Below, piece after piece: positions 34,468 to 44,900 of a DNA stretch of 64,000 bases (positions within the stretch are counted from its first letter, which is position 1; each line of letters opens with the position of its first letter). Location of the stretch: the NCBI RefSeq assembly GCF_052857255.1, contig NC_135502.1, forward strand, positions 184,943,806 to 185,007,805. The letters are read 5' to 3'. Position numbers and translations under genes: made by a program. The notes below the pieces were generated by a model. It did not search any database, was not told the origin of the DNA, and was given only the letters and a program-made list of their open reading frames with translations. The stretch comes from Amblyomma americanum (Eukaryota; Arthropoda; Arachnida; Ixodida; Ixodidae).

Positions 34468-34767
34468 ATGACGTTAAGGAACAATTTCGTCTTTTTAGTT
34501 CAGATTGTTGGTTTTGTTCCACCTGCCTGCATTGCTCATGAGAAGGCCTGGATTACCAACAGCGACCTGAAAACGCTGAACAGATGTAACTCCGAGAGTT
34601 ACGGAGCTACAAGGAACATCGAGCAACACGACATCAGCCCCTGTGGGAACAGTCCACCGCTGTCCCCGGCCGTCGGAGTAACATGGGAGCCGCTGCGACA
34701 TCGACGTCAAACTGCTTTAAACGGAGTCACGCTCCGTACATCGAAACGGCACATGGTGGCGCCGTGA
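34468..34767 (+). CDS. Satellite-embedded ORF, full-unit form (doubtful gene)
   Basis: This 99-codon frame begins just after the LINE-4 remnant, in the first complete satellite unit. The signal-like N-terminus reads MTLRNNFVFLVQIVGFVPPA. It ends at the unit-boundary TGA. The minus strand of this unit also carries an open frame of 71 codons (34495-34710). Confidence 0.15.
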   Translation: MTLRNNFVFLVQIVGFVPPACIAHEKAWITNSDLKTLNRCNSESYGATRNIEQHDISPCGNSPPLSPAVGVTWEPLRHRRQTALNGVTLRTSKRHMVAP

Positions 34768-35060
34768 GCGAGATGACGTTGAGGAAATATTTCGTCTTTT
34801 TCGTTCAGATTGTTGGTTTTGTTCTACCTTGCTGCATTGCTCATGAGAACGCCTGGATTACCGAAAGCGACCTGAAAACGCTGAACAGATGTAACTCCGA
34901 GAGTTTCGATGCTATATGGAACATCGAGCAACACGGCATCAGCCCCTGTGGGAACAGTTCTCGGAGAAACATGGAAGCTGCTGCGACATCGACATCAAAC
35001 TGCTTTAAAGAGATTCACGCTCCTTTCATCTGAACAGCGCATGGTGGCACCGTGAGCAAG

Positions 35061-35360
35061 ATGACGTTGAGGAACTATTTCGTCTTTTTGGTTCAGATTG
35101 TTGGCTTTGTTCTACCTGACTGTATCGCTCGCGAGAACGCCTGGATTACTTTAAGCGCCCTGAAAATGCTGAACAAATGTAATACCGAGAGTTACGATGC
35201 TACAAGGAACATCGAGCAAAACGGCATCAGCGCCTGTGGGAACGGTACACTGCTGTCCACGGCCCTCGGGGTAACATGGGAGCCGCTGCGACATCGACGT
35301 CAAACTGCTTTAAACGGAGTCACACTCCGTTCATCGGAAAGGGGCATGGTGGCACCATGA
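35061..35360 (+). CDS. Satellite-embedded ORF, full-unit form (doubtful gene)
   Basis: This is a 99-codon frame from ATG to the boundary TGA, with the usual signal-like first 23 residues. Near-identical copies start near 49983 (where a TGA truncates it) and 55415 (where it runs slightly longer because the boundary TGA is lost). The three copies arose by block duplication, and only some stay open, which is the pattern expected of drifting satellite units. Confidence 0.15.
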   Translation: MTLRNYFVFLVQIVGFVLPDCIARENAWITLSALKMLNKCNTESYDATRNIEQNGISACGNGTLLSTALGVTWEPLRHRRQTALNGVTLRSSERGMVAP

Positions 35361-37294
35361 GCGACATGACGTTAAACTATTTCGTCTTTTTTGTTTTGTT
35401 CTACCTGGCTGGATTGATCATGATAACGCCTCGATTACCGACAGCGGCATCAAAACACTGTACAGCTTTAATACCGAGAGTTACGATGCTACAATCAACA
35501 TCGAGCAACACGGCATCAGCCCCTGTAGGAACGGTACACTGCTGTCGAAGGCCGTAGGAGTAACTTGGGAGCCGCTAGGACATCGAGGTCAAACTGCTTT
35601 AAACAGAGTCACGCTCCGTTCATCGGAACAAGACATGGTGGCAGCGTGAGCGACATGACGATGAGCAACTATTTCTTCTTTTTGGTTCAGATTGTTGGTT
35701 TTGTTCTACCTGGCTGCATTGCTCACGAGAACGCCTGGATTACCGACAGCGACTTGAAAACGCTGCAGCTGTAATACCGAGAGTTACAATGCTACTAGGA
35801 ACATCGAGCAACACGGCATCAGCCCCTGTGGGAACGGTCCACTGCTCTCCACTGCCCTCGGAGTAAATGGGAGCCGCTGCAACATCGGCGTCAAACTGCT
35901 TTCAACAGAATCGCGCTCCGTTCATCGGAATGGGTCATGGTGGAACCGTGAGCGAGATGACGTTGAGGAACTATTTCGTCTTTTTGGTTCAGATTGTTGG
36001 TTTTGTTCTACCTGGCTGTATTGCTCGCGAGAACGCCTGGATTACTGACAGCGACCTGAAAATGCTGAACAGATGTAATGCCGAAAGTTACGATGCTAGA
36101 AGGGACATCGAGCAACACGGCATCAGCCGCTGTGGGAACAGTTCTCGGAGTAACATAGGAGCCACTGCGACATCGATGTCAAACTGATTAAAACAGAGTC
36201 ACGCTCCGTTCATCAGAACGGGACATTGTGGCAGCGTGAGCGACATGACGATGACCAACTCTTTCGTCTTTTTGGTTCAGATTGTTGGTTTTGTTCTACC
36301 TGGCTGCATTGCTCACGAGAACGCCTGGATTACCGACAGCGACCTGAAAACGCTCAACAGATGTAATACCGAGAGTTACGATGCTACAAGGAACATCGAG
36401 CAACACGGCATCAGCCGCTGTGGCAACGGTACACTGCTGTCCACGGCCCTCGGAGTAAAATGAGAGCCGGTGCGACATCGACGTCAAACTGCTTTAAACA
36501 GAGTCACGCTCCGTACATTGGAACGGGACATGGTGGCAACGTGAGCGAGATGACGTTAAGGAACTATTTCGTCTTTTAAATCAGATTCTTAATTTTTGTC
36601 CCCCTGGATGCATTGCTCATGTGAACGCCTGGATTACCGACAGCGACCTCAAAACGCTATACAGCTTTAATACCGAGAGTTACGATGCTGCAAGGTACAT
36701 CGAGCAACACGGCATCAGCCCCTGTGGGAACGGTCCACCTCTCTTCACAGCCCTCGGAGTAAATGGTAGCCGCTGCGACATCGATGTCAAATTGCTTTCA
36801 ACAGAATCACGCTCCGTTCATCGGAATGGGTCATGGTGGAACCGTGAGCGAGATGACGTTGAGGAACTATTTCGTCTTTTTGGTTCAGATTGTTGGTTTT
36901 GTTCTACCTGGCTGTATTGCTCACGAGAACGCCTGGATTACTGACAGCGACCTGAAAATGCTGAACAGATGTAATGCCGAAAGTTACGATGCTAGATGGG
37001 ACATCGAGCAACACGGCATGAGCCCCTGGGGGAACAGTCCACCGCTTTCCCCGGCCCTCGGAGTAACATGGGAGCCGCTACGACATCGACGTTAAACTGC
37101 TTTAAACAGAATCAAGCTACGTTCATCGGAACGGGGCATGGTGGCGCTTTGAGCGAGATGACGTTGAGGAACTATTTCGTCTTTTTGGTTCAGATTGTTG
37201 GTTTTGTTCTATCTGGCTGCATTGCTCGTGTGAACGCCTGGATTACCGACAACGACCTTTTATTTTTTTTACCGACAATGACCGACGCTGCATT

Positions 37295-37645
37295 TTCGGC
37301 AGCGGCGGCAGCACCCTGCAATCACCGCTAATTTTCGGCACTGTCTCCACGTTGTCGCAGGAATAGACGCTGGTTTCGGACATAGTAGTGCCTGCCGCTT
37401 CGGCCCGTGACGAGTTTCGCCATCGTGGTGAGCTGCAAAAAGGATCATCTGCCGACATTTTCGGAAGCTTTGACCAACCTGACCGGGCTGCCTCGTACTG
37501 CGGGACTCCTGCGCAGGCGCCATTTTCAGCGGACCACATCAAGATAAATAGCGTGCCTTCCTGCGGCGGCGGTCATTTCGGCAGCGGCGGCAGCACCCTG
37601 CAATCACCGCTAATTTTCGGCACTGTCTTCACGTTGTCGCAGGTT
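37295..37645 (+). repeat. LINE-3a 5' region tandem repeat, period 282 bp
   Basis: The block TCGGCAGCGGCGGCAGCACC, with the following CCTGCAATCACCGCTAATTT and GTTGTCGCAGG, occurs near 37296-37363 and again near 37578-37645. This gives one full 282-bp period plus a partial second. By position it corresponds to the 5' monomers of LINE-1, but the sequence is unrelated by eye. Confidence 0.8.
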
Positions 37646-37716
37646 AGTAATTATTTCAAACACTTTTCGCATAGTGCTGTTGCTGCTTCTGCTGCCGAAA
37701 ACTTTTGCTCCTTGCA

Positions 37717-38611
37717 ATGTCAATATTGTGTCCAACATGTCATCTGTCTATATCTGACGACTGTGTTGTAGAGTGTAGCGAATGTCGTCGCATGTATCCT
37801 TTAGGAAAGTGTGCAGGAATCACAGAAAAATCTTTCGAAGGTAAAAATGCTGCACAGAAGGAAACTTGGCGGTGTCCGCCCTGCCGTAGTCCGGGACCAG
37901 CTTCCGTAGAAAGTAATAACCATGATAGTTCAGATATGAAAGCAATTCTGTCTTCCATTAACAAGAAGCTTGAAAGTCTTCCGATTTTGACAGAAAAGGT
38001 TCAAAAGATGGAGCATAGTCTACAGTTCATGTCAAACAAATTTGACGATCTTGAAAAACAATCAGTCGCCAGGACAATGAAATTAAAGAGCTAAGAAAGA
38101 AGGTAGCAGAACTGGAGCCAAAAGATGCTACTCGCGCAACCGCACTAAGTGACCTTGAGCGACAGACAAATGAGCTGGAATACAGAAGCAGAAGGCTGAA
38201 CTTGGAAATTCATGGGGTCCGTGTAGTGCCGCATGAAAACCTGATTGCATCATTAAACACAGTCGCTGACAAACTTAAAGTTCCTCATGCAGTCGAACAG
38301 GACGTGGTATCTGTTTATAGGCTACCACAAAGACCAGAGTCAAAACCAGGAAAATTGTTCGCTTTGTTCAGCAACAAATAAGGGATGCGTGGTTAACGAA
38401 CAAAAGTAACCTGAAACAGTCTGACCCGATGGTTTTCATTCAAGAGAATCTGACGTGGCACTGCCGGGAACTGCTCCGTGAATAAAAGAAAATGGCTAAG
38501 GCTGAAGGCTACGAATACGTCTGGTATAGCCACGGTAAGGTTCTGGTGCGGAAGACGAAAGGAGCACGTGCTGTTCACATTGGGAGCTATGCTGACCTTA
38601 ACCGACTCTAG
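37717..38611 (+). pseudogene. LINE-3a ORF1: PHD-like finger and coiled coil, frameshifted
   Basis: ATG at 37717 opens MSILCPTCHLSI. The first 55 or so residues form a Cys/His zinc-binding pattern typical of PHD fingers: C..C, then VECSECRRMYPLGKC, ending WRCPPC. A coiled-coil-like region follows (INKKLESLPILTEKVQKME). The frame fails near 38085, where a base is missing before GACAATGAAATTAAAGAG. The RRM-like part (ELEYRSRRLNLEIHGVRV) continues in another frame. A further 1-base loss near 38350 is private to this copy. A shared TAA near 38482 precedes the C-terminal EGYEYVWYSHGKV block. The end at the TAG of 38609-38611 fits the family. Confidence 0.85.
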
Positions 38612-38653
38612 ACAAGCTAATCACCGTTATGTTCTTTTGTGAAAGTAACTTCA

Positions 38654-41523
38654 ATGACAAATCACTATTATTATCTGCCAAATGACCTAGACGACATTGT
38701 ATATCGGCTACCTCCTAATTCATGCAGATGCGTGCACCTAAATGCGAGGTCGATTAGAAATAAAGTCTCGTGCCTAGAAGTGTTTTTCACTGAATTTTCA
38801 TTCCAATACTCCGCCATAATGCTGACTGAAACATGGAGCACTAACAAATGCTACGTCTTTAGACTGTCCAATTAGAGGAAATTTTATTTAAATCGCTGCA
38901 CGGCCGTGGTGGGGGTATTGCTTTGTTAGTTTACGAAAGCGTTGAATGTCAGCTATTCGATTATTTTACCCAGACAAATCTTGATTATGAAATGCTTTGT
39001 GTACGTGCAAACAATAACGTGTTTTCAGTTTGTTATCGTCCACCAAATGGCGATATTGGAAAGTTTTTGATTTTTATGATAAATTCCTTTCATATATGGC
39101 CGAAAATAAGTATACATTAATTGCTGGGCGAGATTTTAATATTGACGTCAGTTCTACAGGCTCTGTTAGCCGTGACTTTAATACTATCATACTGTCTAAT
39201 GGTTTCATAATTACAATTAACATACCCACGAGAGTGGCACTTGAATACGGGTCAGTCCTAGATCTTTTTATTACAAATTTGTCTGAGAATAATATTAGGT
39301 CAGGTGTTTTGTCATGTTGTATCAGTGACCATCTTCCAATATATTTATGTGCGGAGCTATTGACACAAAGTAGAGCAAAGCCTCGAATAATAAAGTTTCA
39401 GTTAATTACACCTGTGGCGCTCAGTGCATTTCGTAACAGTCTATTGCAGGCAGATTGGAGCGATGTAAGAAAATCTCTTGACGCAAACAATGCTTACGAT
39501 AAATTTATTACAATTTTCAAGCGATTATATCACTTGAATTTTTCGTTAAAAGAGCGCAGATTAAATTGCAAAACACAAAAACCATGGATAACGCCGGAGA
39601 TGCGTCATCAAATGAAAACAAGAGATAAACTTTACCAAACATTTCTACATACTCATTTACTGGAGGACTGGCTGGCCTTCAAGTCTTATCGTAACAAACT
39701 TACAAAACGCCTGCGATCCGCGAGAACTCAGTATCAATCCACATATCTTGAAGTTCCTGGCAATCGTTCTGATGTACTGTGGTCTAGATTAAACACACTC
39801 CTTCATCGCGGCCATTGTACTGCCCCTGTTTCCAAACTAGAAGTAGACGGTATAGATATGGGTGGATCAGATTTGGCTGACGCATTTAATAATTTTTTCA
39901 CTGTTATGAAAACGACCGGAACCCCGGTTGATGCGTGCGAATACGTAAGTGCTCACAACGCTCGGTCATTGTACTTGTGTCCTGTCACCGCCCACGAAGT
40001 CTTATCAACAATAAAAAGTATAAAAAATAGCGCCAGTTGTGATATCGACGGAATTCAAATACGTCCTGTCAAAGAGGTGTCTGGTGTTATCGCGCCGATT
40101 TTAGCCGTTATCTTTAACATTTGTTTAACTAAATCTGTTTTTCCTTTAAATATGCAAATAGCAAAAGTGACCGTACTTTACAAGAAAGTTGACAGAAATA
40201 ACTTTGGCAATTACAGACCCGTGTCTATCTTGCCTGTGTTGTCAAAGGCCTTCGAAAAAATTCTGCACACTCGATTTTCAAGTCTCATTGATAAATATAA
40301 TTTATTTACACCTAACCAATTGGTTTTCGGAAAAATAAATCAGTTGAACTGGCGCTCGTGGAGCAAAAAGAGTATATTCTTAAACAATTTGAAAATAAGA
40401 CACTCGTTCTCGGTAATATTATTGATTTTTCAAAGGCCTTTGATTTAGTAAACCATAAAATATTGTTGAAGAAATTGCATTGCTATGGTATTCGTGGACA
40501 AGCCCTAACGCTTATCGACTCTTATTTATCGAACTGACAGCAGGTCGTTCAGATAAGCGACTCTATTTCCGGAGTGAAACCTTTGCTGTGTGGAGTACCA
40601 GAGTGCGGTATTCTAGGCCCACTATTATTTATTATCTATCTTAAAGAAATTGTAAATATAAATTGCGAGGCGAAATACATAATATATGCTGATGATACCA
40701 GCATACTTTTTTCAGGGCATGACATTCATGAGCATATCAGAACTTGTAATCACACAATGAAAACACTAGAGAGATGGTCAGCGGCAAATGCTCTGCGTAT
40801 TAAGGAAAATAAAACAAAAGCTGTTATATTCCGACCAAAAAATAAAATTATTCCACCTCATGAAAACATAGTACTGAGTACTAACACTATTGAAACAGTT
40901 GACCATTTTAAATGTCTGGGCATATTTTTTTCCGCGAATATGAGTTGGGATTACCACGTAGACATGTTCTGCAAAAATTAGCTCAGGTGACAGGTGTAAT
41001 TGGTCGCCTTCGATACTTACTTTCAAAAGGAATCAAGCTTCTACTCTATCATTCGCTCTTTAGCTCTCATTTAAATTATTGCCACCTAGTATGGGGTACA
41101 ACGACGGCCACAAATCTAAATCAAATATACTTGTTTCAGAAAAAATGTATTAGGCATATTTTCAATGCACCTTTTGCAGCATCTACTAATGTTTTATTCT
41201 GCATTTCAGGAATAGTTAAAATACACCAGACATAAAATTACACGTTAAGCAGAAAATTCAAATTAGAAACTTGTAAGAACATAACAAATTTGCGCGTTCT
41301 GGCCAATTTAAGAAGTAGGCATTTAAATTATCCCACGCGTCATGGAGAAAAGTGGGAAGTAGACACAGTACGATTAAACTTCGGAAAAGAGCGCTTGTCT
41401 TACACTCTTCCGTCTCTCCTCAATCACTATGACCTTAACAATTTTGACTTATTTGATTGTTCATATCAGGATATCCGCAAGTTATACACAGTGATGTATA
41501 ACTCTGATATTTCCACTACTTAA
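38654..41523 (+). pseudogene. LINE-3a ORF2: endonuclease and reverse transcriptase, multiply broken
   Basis: Endonuclease pieces are LNARSIRNK and LTETW (38654-38875), RGGGIALLVYE, VCYRPPNGD and SDHLPI; the GDFN motif reads RDFN. Reverse transcriptase pieces are NYRPVSILPVLSKAFEK, a DFSKAFD block (near 40425-40445), GVPECGILGPLLF (Gln to Glu in the normally PQG motif) and YADD (near 40688). Breaks shared with LINE-3b are the frame changes near 38873, a TGA near 40536 (SN*QQV, a likely CGA-to-TGA change) and a stop near 41233. Breaks private to this copy are 1-base losses near 39065, 40321 and 40970. The C-terminal frame ends at 41523. Confidence 0.9.
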
Positions 41524-41960
41524 CACTGGTTATACTACAAACTTTGTCTCGTTTATCAAATCCATAACCGTATTGAATTGTTTCATCTGGTTGTATGTAA
41601 TTATCTGTAACAAATTGATTTCTATATTGTATTTTCCTGTACATTCAGTGTATTTATTCTACACATTTTGTAATTTGATAGCATTTCAGATATTCATTTT
41701 TCTAAGAAACTGTTTTGTATTCATTTTTGACGACTGTAAAAACTGCCTTCTGTATTACCTTAGCATTTCCTTTACTTAGTGTGTGCCCTATAGTCTGTTA
41801 AGTTTCAATTTTTGATTTATTTTAAGGTAGGGCTGTTACCTTTCCGAAAATTTTTCATGGGGCTGTGGCCTAGTCAAGCTGTTCTGAAAAACAACTTTTT
41901 GTCACAGTCCTTCTTTCTGTATCACTGACAGAATGAATATAAAGATTGATTGATTGATTG
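41524..41960 (+). other. LINE-3a 3' untranslated region and GATT tail
   Basis: AT-rich noncoding sequence after the ORF2 end. It finishes in GGGGCTGTGGCCTAGTCAAG, a CACTGACAGAATGAATATAA stretch and three to four GATT repeats. The last repeat merges with satellite GACCTG. Confidence 0.75.
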
Positions 41961-44900
41961 ACCTGAAAACGCTGAACAGATGTAACTCCGAGAGTTACGA
42001 TGCTACAAAGAACATCGAGCAACACGGCATCAAGCCCTGTGAGAACAGTCCACCGCTGTCCACGGCCCTCGGAGTAACATGGGAGCCACTTCTACATCGA
42101 CGCCAAACTTTTTTAAACAGAGTCACGCTCCGTTCATCGGAACGGGGAAAATTTTTCACCGTGAGCAAATTGACGTTTAGCAGCAATTTCGTCTTTTTGG
42201 TTCAGATTGTTGGTTTTGTTTCACCTGGTTGCATTGCTCACAAGAACGCCTGGATCACCGACAGCGACCTGTAAACGCTGAACAGATGTAATACCGAGAG
42301 TTACTACGCTACAAGGAACATCGAGCAACACGGCATGAGCCCCTGCAGGAAGAGTTCTCGTAGTAACATTGGAGCCTCTGCGACATCGACGTCAAACTGC
42401 TTAAAAAAGAGTCAGGCTCTGTACATCTGAACAGGGCATGGTGGCACCGTGAGCGATATGACGTTGAGGAACTATTTCGTCTTTTTGGTTCAGATTGTTG
42501 GCTTTGTTCTACCTGGCTGCATTGCTCATGAGAACTCCTGGATTACCGATAGCGACCTGAAAACGCTGAACAGATGTATCTCCGAGAGTTACGTTGTTAC
42601 AAAGAACATCGAGAAACATGGCATCAACCCCTGAGGGAACAGTTCACCGCTGTACATGGGCCTCGGAGTAACATGGGAGCTGCTGCGACATCGACGTCAA
42701 ACTGCTTGAAACCGAGTCACTCACTGTTCATCGGAACGGGGCATGGTGGCACCGTGAGCGAGATCACGTTGAGGAACTATTTCATATTTTTAGTTCAGAT
42801 TCTTGGTTTTGTTATACCAGGCGGCATTGCTCATGAAAACGCCTGGATTATCAACCGCGACCTGAAAACACTAAACAGACGTAACTCCGAGAGTTACGAT
42901 GCTACAAGGAACTTCGAGCAACGCGGCATCAGACCCTGTGGCATCAGTCCACCGCTGTCCTCGGCTCTCGGAGTAACATGGGAGCCGCTGCGACAGCGAC
43001 ATCAAACTGCTCTAAACAGAGTCACGCTCCGTACATCGGAACAAAGCATGGTGGCCCCGTGAACGAGATGAGGTTGAGGAACTATTTCTTCTTTTTAGTT
43101 CAGATTGTTGGTTTTGTTCTATCTGGCTGCATTGCTCGTGTGAACGCATGAATTACCGACAACGACATATAAACGCTGAACAGATGTAACTCCGAGAGTT
43201 ACGATGCTACAAGGAACATCGAGCAACACGGCATCAGCGCCAATGGGAACAATTCTCGGAGTAACATGGGAGCCGCTGCGACATCGACGTCAAACTGCCT
43301 AAAACAGAGTCACGCTCTGTACATCTGAACAGGGCATGGTGGCACCGTGAGCGAGATCACGCTGAGGAACTATTTCGTCTTTTTGGTTCAGATTGTTGAC
43401 TTTGTTCTACCTGGCTGCATCGGTCACGAGAACGCCTGGATTACTGACAGCGACGTGAAATCGCTGAACAGATGTAATACCGAGAGTTACGATGCTACAA
43501 GGAACATCGAGCAACACGGCATCAGCCCCTCTGGGAACGGTACAGTGCTGTCCACGGCCCTCGGAGTAACATGGGAGGCGCTGCGACATCGAGGTCAAAT
43601 TGCTTTAAACAAAGTCACGCTCCGCTCATAGGAACGGGGCATGGTGGCGCCTTGAGCGAGATGACGTTGAGGAACTATTTCGTCGTTTTGGTTCAGATTG
43701 TTTGTTTTGTTCATCCTGGCTGCATTACTCATGAGAACGCCTGGATTAACGACAGCGACCTGAAAATGCTGTACAGATGTAATAGCGAGAGTTACGGTGC
43801 TACAAAAACATCGAGCAACACGGCATCAGCCCCTGTGGGAACAGTTCTCGGAGTAACATGGGAGCCGCGGCGACATCGAAGTCAAACTGCTTTTAACAAG
43901 TTCACGCCCCGTTCATCTGAACAGGGCATGGTGGCCCCGTGAACGAGATGAGGTTGAGGAACTATTTCGTATTTTTAGTTCCGATTGATGGTTTTGTTAT
44001 ACCTGGCTGCATTGCTCATGAGAACGCCTGAATTCCCGACCACGACCTGAAAACACTAAAGAGACATAACTCCGAGAGTTACGATACTACAAGGAACATC
44101 GAGCAACGCGTCATCAGCCCCTGTGGGAACAGTCCACCGCTCTCCTCAGCCCTCGGAGTAACATAGGAGCCGCTGCGACATTGACGTCAAAATGCTTTAA
44201 ACATAGTCACGCTCGCTTCATTGTAACGGGGCATGGTGGCACCGTGAGCGAGATGACGTTTAGGAACTATTTGGTCTTTTTGGTTCTGATTGTTGGTTTT
44301 GTTCTACCTGGCTGCATTGCTCATGAGAACTACTGGATTACCAAAAGCGACCTGAAAACACTAAACAGACGTAACTCCGAGAGTTACGATGCTACAAGGA
44401 ACTTCGAGCAACGCGGCATCAGCCCCTGTGGCAACAGTCCACCGCTGTCCTCGGCCCTCGGAGTAACATGGGAGCCGCTGCGACAGCGACGTCAAACTGT
44501 TTTAAACCGAGTCACTCACCGTTCATCAGAACGGGGCATGGTGGCACCGTGAGCGAGATGACGTTGAGGAACTATTTCGTCTTTTTGGTTCAGATTGTTG
44601 GTTTTGTTCCACCTGGCTGCATTGCTCATGAGAACTCCTGGATTACCGATAGCGACCTGAAAACGCGTATCTCCGAGAGTTACGTTTTTACAAGGAACAT
44701 CGATCGAGCAACACGGCATCAGCCCCGGCGGGAACAGTCCACCGCTGTACACGGGCCTCGGAGTAACATGGGAGCCGCTGCGACATCGACGTCAAACTGC
44801 ATTAAACCCAGTCACTCACCGTTCATCGGAACGGGGCATGGTGGCACCGTGAGCGAGATGACGTTGAGAAACTATTTCGTCATTTTGGTTCAGATTGTTG

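Larger units (their letters stand above)
34447..37257 (+). repeat. Satellite array, segment C
   Basis: About nine satellite units lie between the LINE-4 remnant and LINE-3a. From about 34620 rightward they are nearly identical to 54975-57611, so they form the left flank of the large duplication. Part of the segment (about 34630-35720) also recurs at about 49560-50640. Confidence 0.95.
37258..41960 (+). mobile_element. LINE-3a: full-length but decayed CR1/L2-like element
   Basis: The element of about 4.7 kb is inserted at satellite CGACAACGACC. It has a GC-rich 5' region with a 282-bp tandem repeat, ORF1 with a PHD-like finger, ORF2, and a 3' region ending AATATAAAGATTGATTGATT. The satellite resumes as ACCTGAAAACGCTG. 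A short GACC is shared at both ends, and a proper target-site duplication is not clear. The element is markedly AT-rich over ORF2. It is the same insertion as LINE-3b. Confidence 0.93.
34620..43650 (+). repeat. Large segmental duplication, copy 1 (carries LINE-3a)
   Basis: Satellite units, the complete LINE-3 insertion and further satellite units match 54975-64000 with offsets of 20,350-20,356 bp. By eye only scattered substitutions and a few 1-base and short indels separate the two. The LINE/satellite junctions are identical in both copies. The right end of the duplication lies beyond the window in copy 2, so 9 kb is a minimum length. Confidence 0.93.

Noticed and set aside
37243..37542. Minus-strand frame of 99 codons over the LINE-3 5' region (also 57614-57898)
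   Set aside because: It lies in GC-rich tandem repeat sequence, is explained by few stops in GC-rich DNA, and no domain is recognised.
41573..41779. Hydrophobic 68-codon frame in the LINE-3a 3' region (also 61906-62130)
   Set aside because: AT-rich untranslated sequence after the ORF2 end. Both copies exist only because of the segmental duplication.
37258..41960. LINE-3a and LINE-3b as two independent insertions
   Set aside because: Junctions, shared disabling mutations and more than 1 kb of satellite flank on each side are the same in both, so one insertion was duplicated.
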